Shown: positions 9,626-19,110, counted from the first letter of the stretch. The stretch is DNA of 59,699 bases from Flavobacterium sp. (GCA_008501705.1 QQUG01000018.1:1-59699), one strand, 5' to 3'. Notes: generated by a model not told the origin, from the sequence alone. Program-made: numbers and translations.

Positions 9626-9705
9626 ATAAGTAGGTTGATACGCTTAAGCGAATCGATCAAATTTGGGGCGAAAAGCCATCACATCTGTGGTGGCTTTTCT
9701 ATTTC
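9626..9705 (+). ncRNA. candidate small RNA of about 80 nt
   Basis: This stretch lies in the 348-base gap between the glycosylasparaginase and the TPR kinase. It has a -7 promoter element a few bases upstream and a strong hairpin at its end. Inside, TTGAT and ATCAA can pair around the palindrome CGCTTAAGCG, giving a second stem. No ORF of note is present. The ends are estimated from the promoter and the terminator. I do not recognise the RNA family. It could instead be only the 3' UTR of the upstream gene. Confidence 0.35.
9670..9699 (+). terminator. hairpin terminator
   Basis: GAAAAGCCATCAC pairs with GTGGTGGCTTTTC across a 4-base loop (13 pairs including one T-G), followed by a modest T-rich tail. 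It ends either the candidate sRNA or the GH92-glycosylasparaginase transcript. The near-symmetric A/T flanks would also allow function on the other strand. Confidence 0.7.
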
Positions 9706-9817
9706 TTCACTTTTAATTTAGGTTTTCAACCTTGATCTATAATATCTTTCCCGTACTAAAATTTCGTTATTATCTTAAATAAAGTTGCTGAATTATCCGG
9801 CAGATTACAGGACCGTA

Positions 9818-9825
9818 TAATTTTG
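9818..9825 (+). promoter_or_regulatory. -7 promoter element for the TPR histidine kinase
   Basis: TAATTTTG fits TAnnTTTG and lies 34 bases before the kinase ATG. A -33 TTG at standard spacing is not evident. Confidence 0.4.
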
Positions 9826-9859
9826 TAAATTACCCATTAAATCCGGCCAGATACGTTTT

Positions 9860-11746
9860 ATGATTAAGAGCTTGCTTTATTTATTCATCTTTCTTTGTTC
9901 AATTCGAAGTATTGCTCAGGACATCAATAAAAGTTACATTGACAGTATGTTGGTATCGGTCTCCCGCATTGATAAAGAGCAAGTGAGAACTGGAGTGGAG
10001 GCAATACAACTAAAGCTATCATCACTCCCACGAGATGAAGCCAACCCCCTTTATAAATACCTGATAGAAAAGTCCAATAATCCTTTTATTAAAATGATGG
10101 TACTTGGAGATCTTGGGGAATTTCTGATAGCCAATGATGTGCCGGATGAAGCTATAGACTACCTTAACAAAGGCCTAGATCTTAGTAAAAAACACGGCGA
10201 AACAGAAGACCGCTTCAGGTTTCATGTGAGTCTTGCTAATGCTTATATATTTCAGAACCGGGCCGAGGAAGCTCTTTCCCATCTCAATATCGCCGAGTCC
10301 ATGGCGGCAGAATTGAAACGTACAGATGCCATTGCCAGCGTAAATTATTCTAAAGGAATGATGTACGAATCTATTGAAGATTTCGAACAAGCCTCAACCT
10401 ATTATCTTAAAGCCTGGGATACCTTGAACCTGGTTGAAGATCATCCCGAAAGAGGGTTTTATCTTTTTGTTTTGGTAGATTATTTTAAACGCATTGGAAA
10501 CATTAAAGAACAAACTAGATTTACCGAACTCCTCACGAATTACTACAGCAAACGACAACCGGAGATACCATTTACGCATTTACCTTCAGCCCATATTTTC
10601 GATACTTCGGCTACTGCCGAAAATATAAAAAGATACAAGGATGTAATACGAGTGAGTGATAGTATGGGTGCCATAAACTCTATGATGTACAGTTCTTTAT
10701 TTCTTTCTAATATTTATCTGAAAGAAGGAGAACCTAAGGCTGCAATAGAGGTGCTCGAACCTCTTATTCGAATATTGGACAGCACCGATCGCAGACAGCA
10801 AAAAATGGTTCTCTATGAAAAATTGTCCGTCGCATATGAAGCCGGCGAAGATTTTAAAAATGCTTTGAAATTTAAAAATATGGTTTCTGAACTCAGGGAT
10901 ACATTAGTTTCAGAAAGAACAAAAAAAAACATAGCTGAACTGGAAGTAAAATACGATCTGCAAACCAAGGAACGCGAGTTAGAACAACAGTCTGCTTCAA
11001 AAAAACTATTGTACTGGATCTTGGGATCTGTTTTTGTGGTTCTTGTGATATTAAGTGTATTCTTTTTGAAGAATAGAAAGAAAAACCAAAAGCTGGCGCA
11101 GCAGAAAAAGCTTTTGGAAGCTACTGTAGATGAAAAAAATGTATTGTTAAAAGAAACCCACCATAGGGTAAAGAATAGTTTTCAGATCGTGTCATCCCTT
11201 CTTTATTTACAGTCGGAGAATATGCAGGACTCCGAAGCGCAACAGGCGATCAAAGAAGCTCAGAACAGAGTTAGGTCCATGGTGTTAATACACCAGAAAT
11301 TATACAACAAAGATCAATTGGTAGGGATAGATACACAGGAATACTTTCATGACCTTACCAGGGAAATTTTCGATAGCCATCAGGAAAATGGAAAAACTGT
11401 AAACTATGTGTTGCAGGTAGAATCTATGATGCTGGATATAGAATCCATAACACCCATTGGCCTAATTCTAAATGAGTTAATTACCAATGTACTAAAACAC
11501 GCTTATGATGTGGAAGATAAGGATCGAAAGATGGAAATTTCTTTTCAAAAAGAAGGTGACAGGCTTATTCTAAAAGTAAGCGACAACGGCAAAGGAATGC
11601 CTGAGCAAGTTCAAGAAAATTCCTTCGGAATAAAACTTATGAAAGCACTCGCAAAAAAACTAAAAGCCACCTTACAATTTAAGAAAGCTCCAGAGAATGG
11701 AACCATAGCAATACTTGAAGTAAGTAGGTTTAATTTATTAACATAA
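9860..11746 (+). CDS. TPR-containing sensor histidine kinase (HisKA_2 type)
   Basis: A 628-residue membrane kinase. Residues 1-19 form a signal peptide ending near 'SIAQ'. A periplasmic array of TPR-like helices follows (about 40-355), then a coiled coil, one membrane helix (about 385-403, 'YWILGSVFVVLVILSVFF'), and the cytoplasmic kinase. The phosphoacceptor region 'KETHHRVKNSFQIVSSLL' places the His at 434/435, as in the HisKA_2/HWE-like class. 'LILNELITNVLKHAY' and 'VSDNGKGM' are the ATP-binding N and G1 boxes. A LytTR response regulator follows 88 bases downstream, and the pair very likely forms one two-component system. The signal sensed by the TPR domain is unknown. Confidence 0.93.
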   Translation: MIKSLLYLFIFLCSIRSIAQDINKSYIDSMLVSVSRIDKEQVRTGVEAIQLKLSSLPRDEANPLYKYLIEKSNNPFIKMMVLGDLGEFLIANDVPDEAIDYLNKGLDLSKKHGETEDRFRFHVSLANAYIFQNRAEEALSHLNIAESMAAELKRTDAIASVNYSKGMMYESIEDFEQASTYYLKAWDTLNLVEDHPERGFYLFVLVDYFKRIGNIKEQTRFTELLTNYYSKRQPEIPFTHLPSAHIFDTSATAENIKRYKDVIRVSDSMGAINSMMYSSLFLSNIYLKEGEPKAAIEVLEPLIRILDSTDRRQQKMVLYEKLSVAYEAGEDFKNALKFKNMVSELRDTLVSERTKKNIAELEVKYDLQTKERELEQQSASKKLLYWILGSVFVVLVILSVFFLKNRKKNQKLAQQKKLLEATVDEKNVLLKETHHRVKNSFQIVSSLLYLQSENMQDSEAQQAIKEAQNRVRSMVLIHQKLYNKDQLVGIDTQEYFHDLTREIFDSHQENGKTVNYVLQVESMMLDIESITPIGLILNELITNVLKHAYDVEDKDRKMEISFQKEGDRLILKVSDNGKGMPEQVQENSFGIKLMKALAKKLKATLQFKKAPENGTIAILEVSRFNLLT

Positions 11747-11787
11747 ATCTGATTCCCTAAAAAATTGTGATCTTTCACTAAATTTAT

Positions 11788-11803
11788 TGCCGGTACCGGT
11801 AAA
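11788..11803. promoter_or_regulatory. palindrome upstream of the LytTR regulator gene
   Basis: TTGCCGGTACCGGTAA contains a perfect 10-bp palindrome CCGGTACCGG that extends imperfectly to 16 bp. It lies about 30 bases before the regulator start and is a candidate operator or autoregulatory site. Confidence 0.3.
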
Positions 11804-11834
11804 ATTTAAAATAGATTCGAAACTTAATCATTAG

Positions 11835-12524
11835 ATGTATTCCTTGCGTATATTAATTGTTGAAGATGAACCTCTCATAGCGGTTACTATTGAAACCGCT
11901 TTAAAAAAGCAGGGTTTTATTGTTATAGGAGATGCCGAAAATTTCGAAGAAGCTATACACCTAATTCAGGAACAAAAGCCGGATCTGGTGTTACTGGATA
12001 TTAAACTGGCCGGTGAGAAAGATGGAGTCGATCTCGCAATAGATCTCGATGCGCGCAATATCCCGTATCTCTTTCTCACCTCCCAAACCGACCCTCATAC
12101 TATCGATCGGGTAAAACAGACCCGTCCCCTGGGTTTTATAGCAAAACCATTCACCGAGGCTGGATTGCGCTCTAACATTGAACTCGCCTGGCATAAATTG
12201 TCTACAACAAAGGATGATTATTTATTATTTAAATCGGATGGAGAAACATACAAGCTGAACCAGAACGAAATTCTTTACCTGAAGGCTTTCGACAATTATT
12301 GCTATGTTGTAACAAAGGATCACAAATACCTGGTCCCTAAAACACTGAAACACACTTCTCAGGGGCTTAATCCCACCCACTTTGTTAAACCTCATCGTTC
12401 TTATACTATAAACCTGCGGAAGGTTAGCAAAATGACTTCAGACTCGTTGCTCATAGAAGATACATTAATTCCTTTGAGTAGTGCCAACAGGGAGTCTATC
12501 AAGGAAAAATTACACACTGCCTGA
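11835..12524 (+). CDS. LytTR-family response regulator
   Basis: A 229-residue two-domain regulator. The receiver domain (1-120) has the acidic pair 'EDE' near residue 10, phosphoacceptor Asp55 in 'LVLLDIKLAG', the Thr in 'LFLTSQT' and the Lys in 'GFIAKPF'. A C-terminal LytTR DNA-binding domain (about 130-229) shows 'ILYLKAFDNYCYV' and 'FVKPHRSYTINLRKV'. It is probably phosphorylated by the TPR kinase encoded just upstream. A 10-bp palindrome in the short gap before the gene could be its own target. The target genes are unknown; the surface-protein gene 130 bases downstream is a possible one by position only. Confidence 0.94.
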   Translation: MYSLRILIVEDEPLIAVTIETALKKQGFIVIGDAENFEEAIHLIQEQKPDLVLLDIKLAGEKDGVDLAIDLDARNIPYLFLTSQTDPHTIDRVKQTRPLGFIAKPFTEAGLRSNIELAWHKLSTTKDDYLLFKSDGETYKLNQNEILYLKAFDNYCYVVTKDHKYLVPKTLKHTSQGLNPTHFVKPHRSYTINLRKVSKMTSDSLLIEDTLIPLSSANRESIKEKLHTA

Positions 12525-12665
12525 TTTCATTCACTAAAAATAATGGGGTGTTGACTAAAAATATCCGGGGCACCTCTTCTTCCCGTTCTATATTTATTCC
12601 AAAGTATAAACTTTTTTAGCCCCTTTCTTAGTAACCTTCAGCTAGGTCCACAAAATATGTTAATT

Positions 12666-14810
12666 ATGAAGCGATTATTACTGGTAGTAGCCGTTGGTCT
12701 TGTTGGCTATATAAGTCAGGCACAAGTAGGAATTGGAAATACCGACCCAAAATCCAGCCTGGATATTTCGGCAAGTGATGTCACCTCACCTTCCAATACA
12801 GATGGGATACTGATTCCCCGAATAAACGATTTTCCCGTTACTGATCCGGGGGCGGATCAGGACGGGATGCTCGTTTTTGTAACAGGGGCAGGAAGTCCTG
12901 CTAAAGGGTTTTACTACTGGGACCAGGGAACAACCAGTTGGGTTGTAATAAGTGGCGCTAGTAGTGACGCCGATTGGTATATCACCGGAACAACCAATTC
13001 TTCTACCACTATAACAGACGACATCGTTACGCAAGGCAGTGTGACAGTAGGAACGGATTTAAGCGGGTTCCCGAATTCGAAATTTTTTGTAAAAAGTGAT
13101 GTAACAAGCGATATTTACCCAATCCGAATTAGTCCTGAAGGAACCCCTGCAAGCTCGGCTTCAATCTACAACTTATATAATACGGATACCGCGCTAACAC
13201 CCTCGGGCGCTTTTAACTATTATGCACTTTACAATAATTTCACCAGTACACATACCGGGAGCACATCCGGACTTTACAATAATTTCAGCGCTAGTGGTGG
13301 TGCAGAATTTGGCGTATATAATCTGTTTAATAGTATTTCCGGGACCTATGGAATGCGAAATGAATTTACAGGCACCACATCAAACAGCGCGAGTTTTTTT
13401 GGCATAGAAAACAGGTTGCTAAGTTCTTCGACTTACTCCGGCACTGTATATGGAATTTCCAACACACTACAAGCAGAAGGTAATGGTGCGCGTTACGGAC
13501 TATTTAATTCGATCTCGGGAAGCGGGACTGGAGATAAATATGGAATGTATACCAACATCGCCTCAGCCTCTGGCGGACAACATTTTGGCATCTATTCGGA
13601 TGTTCAAAGCGCTACGGGGTTTGCCGGCTTCTTTGTAGGTCGCACTTCCTTCGGAACAGACCCCGTCTCCGGGAGATACCTAATGCCCACAGCGGATGGG
13701 ACGTTCGGGCAGGTAATGACAACCAATGGGACCGGACAATTAACTTTTACGAATCCAACAACAGATACAAAAAACACACTTGATGGTGCTTATGATGAGG
13801 GAGGAGCAGGAGCTGGAAGAACCATTATTGCTGATAATGGTCCTGTTGTAATAAATGGTACCGATGGATTTTGGGTAACCGGAACACATGGTACTGGAAT
13901 TGCGTTTTCCGTGACAGCAGATCTTTCTACCAGCTTCTTCAACCCTGGTACTTCCGTGACACGATCCGGGTTTGCTTCCGGAAGTACGTGGTCTTTATCA
14001 AATCAAGGTATATATTCTGTAGCTATGGGTTACTCCCCTTTAGCTTCAGGAATAGCCTCTACAGGTTTTGGATATCTTACTGAAGCCTCGGGAGACCGTT
14101 CAACCGCCATGGGCAATGGAACGGTGGCTCCTTCGTTCGCTGAAATTGCTCTGGGAAACTTTAATACCACTTACGTGCCAAATTCAACGGGGACCTATAA
14201 TAGTGCGGATAGACTTTTTTCGATTGGAAATGGCATAAATGCATCAAACCGAAGTAATGCCTTGAGTATTTATAAGGACGGAACGATAAACATAAATGAT
14301 GCCTATAATTTGCCACTTACAGATGGCACTTCAGGACAGGTGATGGCCACAAATGGATCTGGGCAATTATCTTTCATTAATCCTGGAACCGATCTCAGTA
14401 GCTTTGCCCTGGCAAAAATGCGTATGTCTGCAAATCAGACATTGCCCGTTAGCAGCTACACCAAACTAAATTTCGATAGCACCGTTTTCGATACCGGGTC
14501 TAATTTTAATTCTGCTTCGGATCGTTTTATTGCTTCTGAATCCGGTTATTACCGTATAGACGCCAGCATGACTCACCTTGGGAGTATTACAACTTCCGGG
14601 CTATTCGCTATAGCTATTTATGTAAATGGAGTTGGAGTTAAATACACCAGATACGACCATCACGGATCCGGGTCTGTTCATCGATCTGTTAGTTCAATAG
14701 AACAACTATCAGCCGGGGATTATGTTGAAGTATACGCCTTTGGAAATTCGTCCTTAACTGTCACTTTTTCAACAGACTATACCACCTTTGAAGTTGAGCG
14801 AATTAGATGA
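12666..14810 (+). CDS. large secreted modular protein: VGIG start, glycine/tyrosine repeats, head-like motifs and C1q-like end
   Basis: The track starts at 12657, but Met4 (12666) gives a better signal peptide ('MKRLLLVVAVGLVGYISQA') before 'QVGIGNTDPKSSLDI'. About 714 residues. The order seen is: VGIG segment (about 20-110); degenerate repeats with a Y/F-G-x-Y-N pattern about every 18-21 residues (about 165-320), suggesting a beta-solenoid; a YadA-head-like stretch ('AMGYSPLASGIASTGFGYL', 'STAMGNGTVAP') around 460-500; and a C-terminal C1q/TNF-like jelly-roll from about 580 ('YTKLNFDSTVFDTGSNFN', 'SGYYRIDASM'). No T9SS sorting domain is obvious. It is likely a surface or extracellular binding protein, perhaps trimeric because C1q and YadA heads are. 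Its function is unknown. Confidence 0.85.
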   Translation: MKRLLLVVAVGLVGYISQAQVGIGNTDPKSSLDISASDVTSPSNTDGILIPRINDFPVTDPGADQDGMLVFVTGAGSPAKGFYYWDQGTTSWVVISGASSDADWYITGTTNSSTTITDDIVTQGSVTVGTDLSGFPNSKFFVKSDVTSDIYPIRISPEGTPASSASIYNLYNTDTALTPSGAFNYYALYNNFTSTHTGSTSGLYNNFSASGGAEFGVYNLFNSISGTYGMRNEFTGTTSNSASFFGIENRLLSSSTYSGTVYGISNTLQAEGNGARYGLFNSISGSGTGDKYGMYTNIASASGGQHFGIYSDVQSATGFAGFFVGRTSFGTDPVSGRYLMPTADGTFGQVMTTNGTGQLTFTNPTTDTKNTLDGAYDEGGAGAGRTIIADNGPVVINGTDGFWVTGTHGTGIAFSVTADLSTSFFNPGTSVTRSGFASGSTWSLSNQGIYSVAMGYSPLASGIASTGFGYLTEASGDRSTAMGNGTVAPSFAEIALGNFNTTYVPNSTGTYNSADRLFSIGNGINASNRSNALSIYKDGTININDAYNLPLTDGTSGQVMATNGSGQLSFINPGTDLSSFALAKMRMSANQTLPVSSYTKLNFDSTVFDTGSNFNSASDRFIASESGYYRIDASMTHLGSITTSGLFAIAIYVNGVGVKYTRYDHHGSGSVHRSVSSIEQLSAGDYVEVYAFGNSSLTVTFSTDYTTFEVERIR

Positions 14811-14863
14811 CCAACGTATCGTTTTATTGATTAAATTAGATTATCTAACTAAAACAACCAGTC

Positions 14864-15463
14864 ATGAAAACCAAAATTTTTTTAGCAGTCTCCGCATCGC
14901 TGCTCCTAATGATGCCTTCCTGTAAAGAAAAACAGGAAGATTATTCCGAAAAATCTGAAGCGGAAGAAATGGCTCTTTCTAAGGAGGAAAGTATAAAAAG
15001 AGGAGAGTATCTGGTAACGGTAATTGGCTGCGACCATTGCCATTCACCAAAGAAAATGACCGATAAGGGGCCTGTCCCCGATATGGATCGATGGATGATG
15101 GGCTATCCGGCTAATGATTCCGTGCCGGAAGTGCCAGAAAATGCGGTTGGACCGGGCAGATGGGTACTCCTAAACAACGACCTTACAGTAGCCGTAGGCC
15201 CTTGGGGAACTAGTTTTGGTGCCAACCTTACCCCGGATGATACTGGAATCGGGTCGTGGTCATTCGATCAGTTTAAAAAGGCAATGACCGAAGGGAAATT
15301 TAAAGGCATGGAAAACAGCCGACCTCTAATGCCTCCCATGCCCTGGCAGTCTTTCGCTCATTTATCTGATGAGGATCTAAATGCTATTTATGATTATTTA
15401 ATGTCCATACCACCTATAGAAAATGTGGTGCCTAGTTACCGCCCTCCTTCCGGTGCCCAGTAA
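14864..15463 (+). CDS. cytochrome c, class I, lipoprotein
   Basis: A 199-residue lipoprotein ('LLLMMPSC' lipobox at about residue 20). The covalent haem site is 'GCDHCHSP' (CxxCH) near residue 65, and 'PLMPPMPWQSF' near residue 165 offers the axial methionine. There is one haem motif only. An acidic linker follows the anchor. It probably shuttles electrons in the periplasm as part of a dehydrogenase or oxidase chain, but no partner enzyme is adjacent. A 13-bp palindrome TTAGATTATCTAA lies 16 bases before the start. A hairpin terminator follows. Confidence 0.9.
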   Translation: MKTKIFLAVSASLLLMMPSCKEKQEDYSEKSEAEEMALSKEESIKRGEYLVTVIGCDHCHSPKKMTDKGPVPDMDRWMMGYPANDSVPEVPENAVGPGRWVLLNNDLTVAVGPWGTSFGANLTPDDTGIGSWSFDQFKKAMTEGKFKGMENSRPLMPPMPWQSFAHLSDEDLNAIYDYLMSIPPIENVVPSYRPPSGAQ

Positions 15464-15483
15464 CAATCTAAACCAAAAAAACT

Positions 15484-15513
15484 ACTCCTCCTTTTATTGA
15501 CTAAAGGAGGAGT
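15484..15513. terminator. bidirectional terminator between cytochrome c and cphA
   Basis: ACTCCTCCTTT pairs with AAAGGAGGAGT across a short AT loop. It lies between two converging genes and can serve both. Confidence 0.8.
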
Positions 15514-15521
15514 TCTTTATT

Positions 15522-18158
15522 CTATTGTGCGAAGATCTTTTCACCCGTTACTTCCTGATGTTTAAATTTCTTTACCAGTTCCAACGCATCCGGTACAACG
15601 TCACTACAACATATTATCAATGAGTTTTTCTTGGCGTTATTAACAGCATGTGTAATAGCTTCTTTTTCTGAAGGAATTATGGTTGTTTTCTTATTCGGAT
15701 CTTTTTTCTTTATCCCGTCGTTCAACAAATTGATCAATTCCTCTTCGGTACGGCCTCTTAGTCGTTTATCCTGCCTGATAATGATCTCATCGAACATATC
15801 TGCCGCAATGCTTCCTATCTCGTTAGTATCTTCATCGCGACGGTCACCAACTCCGGCAATGATCCCCACCTTTACTGTCGCCTCCATCTTATCGGTGAGT
15901 TGTTTTAACGCCAGCATTCCCGCTGGGTTGTGCGCATAGTCCAGTAGTATTTTAAAATTCTGAAACTCGAACAGGTTTAATCGGCCGGGAGTTTGCGCTG
16001 CCGATGGAATAAAGGTTTCCAGTGCAGCCTTCATATCCTCGATACTAATGCCCCTAACATTCGCAGCAATAACCGCGGCCAGCACATTTTGTATCATAAA
16101 CATTGCCTTTCCACCAAACGTAAGCGGAATGTTCTCCGCCTTCATAATTCTCATCTTCCAGGTACCACGACACAGGGTCACATATCCATTCTCGTACACG
16201 GCGGTAATTCCTCCTATTCGCTGCAACGCCTGTATGCGCGGATTGTTCTCGTCCAGAGAGAATAACGCAAGATTACAATTGATCCCTCGTCTCATTTCGT
16301 ATACCAGATCATCTTCTGCATTTAGAATTGCATAACCATCGGGTAAAACTGTTTCCGGGATAACGCCTTTTACTTTTGCCAGCTGTTCTATAGTGTGTAT
16401 TCCTTTTAGCCCTAAATGATCTGCTGCCACATTGGTTACCACAGCAACATCACAGTTGTTAAACCCTAATCCGGCCCGTAACAGTCCGCCACGCGCACAT
16501 TCCAGAACTGCAAAATTAACGGTAGGATCTTTTAGGACAAATTCGGTACTGGCCGGTCCGGTACAATCGCCGGACATGAGTAATCTGTTCTGTATATAAA
16601 CACCATCACTGGTAGTATAACCTACCCTGTAGCCACTCATTTTAGCCATATGCGCGATAAGTCGGCTAGTCGTGGTTTTACCATTGGTACCTGTAATAGC
16701 CACAATGGGAATCCTCCCGGTTTCACCTTTAGTAGGGAACAATTTATCTACAACCGGTGCCGCGACATTTCGTGGTAAACCGGTAGTGGGAGCCAGATGC
16801 ATTCTAAAGCCGGGGCCGGCATTAACCTCCAGTACAGCTCCGCCTGTTTCAGACAGGGGTTTGCTAATATCACTGGTCATAACATCGATTCCACAAATAT
16901 CCAAGTCGATGATCTTCGAAATACGCTCCGCCATGGCAACATTTGCAGGGTGGACTATGTCCGTTACATCCTCTGCTGTTCCCCCGGTACTAAGGTTGGC
17001 TGTGTCCTTCAATATTAATCGTTCTCCATCCGGTAGCACCGAATCTTCAGTATAGCCGGCATCCTTGATAATTGTACGCGTAAGATCGTTAATGGTGATC
17101 ATTGTTAGCACATTCTCATGCCCATAACCTCTCCTGGGGTCTTCATTTACTTTATCTACCAGTTCACGTACCGTAGATTTTCCATCTCCAATAACATGGG
17201 CAGGTGTTCTTTTGGCTGCTGCAACCAAAACATGATTGATCACCAGCAAACGATAATCTTCTCCGGTTATAAATTTCTCAACGATGACACGTCGCGAAAC
17301 TTCCTTGGCAGCATGAAAAGCTACCACTGCATCATTATAATTTTGAACATCTACCGTTATGCCTCTTCCGTGATTACCATCTATTGGTTTTATAACCAAC
17401 GGGTAACCCACATAGTTGCAGGCATCTTTTAAACTGCTTTCACGGCTAATTATATCACCTCTTGGCACCTCCACTTCGGCCTGCTCCAATAGGTATTTTG
17501 TATCTTCCTTATCACAGGCCAGTTCCACACCAATGCTACTGGTTTCGGATGTTACGGTAGCCTGAATTCTTTTCTGATTGGCTCCATATCCAAGTTGGCA
17601 AAGCGAATATTTGTTCAGCCTTATCCATGGGATTCCTCTGCTTGCCGCTTCTTCAACAATAGAACCCGTACTCGGTCCCAATCGCGAAGCTTCCCTTAAT
17701 TCCCGCATCTCCTGGATATCTGGCTCGAGGTCGTAATCTTCTCCACTGATCAAGGCTTCACAAATGCGAACCGCAGCTTTGGCGGCAAAACGCCCCACAT
17801 TCTCTTCGATATACGAAAAGACCACATTATAAACGCCTTTTTCGCCATAGCCCCTGGTACGGCCGAAGCCTGTATCCATTCCCGCAAGGGTTTGTATCTC
17901 AAGGGCAATATGTTCTATTATATGTCCCATCCAGGTTCCATCTTCAACGCGCTGAAAGAAGCCCCCGGGAGTTCCCACAGAACAACGATGTTCGTACATA
18001 GTGGGAAACATAGCTTCCAGGCGTTCACTAAATCCATCGATCTTATTGGACGGCATCTCCTCCATTTCTTCCAGATCAAGGACCATTACAATTAATTTAT
18101 GTCTTCTAACCGACCAGTAGTTCGGTCCTCTCATAGCATTTATTTCACGTATTTTCAT
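15522..18158 (-). CDS. cphA: cyanophycin synthetase
   Basis: An 878-residue enzyme of normal CphA length. It polymerises aspartate and arginine into cyanophycin (a poly-Asp backbone with Arg side chains), using one ATP for each residue added. The N-terminal domain (about 1-160) and an ATP-grasp domain (about 200-470; 'YPLVIKPIDGNHGRGI', 'CGIDVMTSD', 'EVNAGPGFRMH') add Asp. The Mur-ligase-like C-terminal half begins with the P-loop 'GTNGKTTTSRL' at about residue 490 and has 'ILLDYAHNPAG' for Arg addition. Active-site motifs look intact. Cyanophycinase is divergent upstream and an isoaspartyl peptidase follows that gene, so the full cycle is encoded here. Confidence 0.96.
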   Translation of the reverse strand: MKIREINAMRGPNYWSVRRHKLIVMVLDLEEMEEMPSNKIDGFSERLEAMFPTMYEHRCSVGTPGGFFQRVEDGTWMGHIIEHIALEIQTLAGMDTGFGRTRGYGEKGVYNVVFSYIEENVGRFAAKAAVRICEALISGEDYDLEPDIQEMRELREASRLGPSTGSIVEEAASRGIPWIRLNKYSLCQLGYGANQKRIQATVTSETSSIGVELACDKEDTKYLLEQAEVEVPRGDIISRESSLKDACNYVGYPLVIKPIDGNHGRGITVDVQNYNDAVVAFHAAKEVSRRVIVEKFITGEDYRLLVINHVLVAAAKRTPAHVIGDGKSTVRELVDKVNEDPRRGYGHENVLTMITINDLTRTIIKDAGYTEDSVLPDGERLILKDTANLSTGGTAEDVTDIVHPANVAMAERISKIIDLDICGIDVMTSDISKPLSETGGAVLEVNAGPGFRMHLAPTTGLPRNVAAPVVDKLFPTKGETGRIPIVAITGTNGKTTTSRLIAHMAKMSGYRVGYTTSDGVYIQNRLLMSGDCTGPASTEFVLKDPTVNFAVLECARGGLLRAGLGFNNCDVAVVTNVAADHLGLKGIHTIEQLAKVKGVIPETVLPDGYAILNAEDDLVYEMRRGINCNLALFSLDENNPRIQALQRIGGITAVYENGYVTLCRGTWKMRIMKAENIPLTFGGKAMFMIQNVLAAVIAANVRGISIEDMKAALETFIPSAAQTPGRLNLFEFQNFKILLDYAHNPAGMLALKQLTDKMEATVKVGIIAGVGDRRDEDTNEIGSIAADMFDEIIIRQDKRLRGRTEEELINLLNDGIKKKDPNKKTTIIPSEKEAITHAVNNAKKNSLIICCSDVVPDALELVKKFKHQEVTGEKIFAQ

Positions 18159-18226
18159 GTGGATTGGCTGTTATTTATTTAATAGGAAAGAAGATAAATA
18201 TATAATTTTTATTACAACAAAACCCG

Positions 18227-18234
18227 TATTTTTG
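18227..18234 (+). promoter_or_regulatory. -7 promoter element for cyanophycinase
   Basis: TATTTTTG fits TAnnTTTG and lies 18 bases before the cphB ATG, giving a short leader. It sits in the 94-base divergent gap shared with cphA. Confidence 0.5.
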
Positions 18235-18252
18235 CCGCAATAAATTGAATGT

Positions 18253-19110
18253 ATGAAGGCTAAAGGAATATTGATACCTATTGGAGGAAATGAAGATAAG
18301 GGTATTGAAACATCAGATTTTCACAAACTCGAATATATAGAGGAAGGAATACTTGCCAGGGTTGTAAAAGAGAGTGGTGGCAGGAGCTCTAATATCGTAG
18401 TAATTCCAACAGCTTCCAGCTATCCGGTGGAGGTTGGTGAGAATTATCTTAAAGCCTTCCGGAAACTGGGCTGCGAAAAGGTTTCCGTCCTCGATATTAG
18501 AAAACAGAAGGAGGCTGAAGATCAACATAATCTCGAGCTCATACGCAATGCAGACTGCGTCATGTTCTCCGGCGGGGATCAGTCTAAGATCATCAAGATC
18601 ATTGGTGGTACCACCATGCACGATCTACTCCTGGACAAATACATCAATCAGCCTTTTGTAATTGCGGGCACCAGTGCAGGAGCTATGTGTATGGCCGAAG
18701 AAATGATCGCCGGGGGCAGTAGTACAGAAGCTTTTTTTAAAGGTGCTGTAATTATGCGTAAAGGGATGGGGTTTGTTCCTAATCTTATAATCGATTCACA
18801 TTTTATACGTCGTGGCAGATTTGGCAGATTGGCCGAGGCTGTTGCCAAATACCCCAGCCTAATAGGGGTTGGTCTGGCTGAAGACACAGGCCTGGTGATC
18901 AAAAATCGCAATACCTTCGAAGTAATCGGGTCCGGGATGGTGATCCTCTTCGACCCTAAGAAATTAAAACACAATAATGAGAAGATCCTGGAAACCGGAA
19001 CACCTATGTCTCTTATCAACCTAAAAACCCACGTGCTGGCCAATGGAGATCGTTTCAACCTGAATAAAAAGAAGGTGAAGGTTCTTCCGATGGAAGCCCC
19101 GTTCGTCTAA
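18253..19110 (+). CDS. cphB: cyanophycinase
   Basis: A 285-residue serine peptidase of the S51 family, which cuts cyanophycin into beta-Asp-Arg dipeptides. The nucleophile is Ser141 in 'AGTSAGAMCM', the hallmark of the family, with 'FSGGDQSKI' upstream forming part of the active-site pocket and 'DSHFIRRGRFGRL' downstream as in known cyanophycinases. There is no signal peptide, so it is cytoplasmic like its substrate granules. The gene is divergent from cphA across 94 bases and overlaps the converging isoaspartyl peptidase gene by 4 bases. The divergent layout could allow shared control of synthesis and breakdown. Confidence 0.96.
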   Translation: MKAKGILIPIGGNEDKGIETSDFHKLEYIEEGILARVVKESGGRSSNIVVIPTASSYPVEVGENYLKAFRKLGCEKVSVLDIRKQKEAEDQHNLELIRNADCVMFSGGDQSKIIKIIGGTTMHDLLLDKYINQPFVIAGTSAGAMCMAEEMIAGGSSTEAFFKGAVIMRKGMGFVPNLIIDSHFIRRGRFGRLAEAVAKYPSLIGVGLAEDTGLVIKNRNTFEVIGSGMVILFDPKKLKHNNEKILETGTPMSLINLKTHVLANGDRFNLNKKKVKVLPMEAPFV

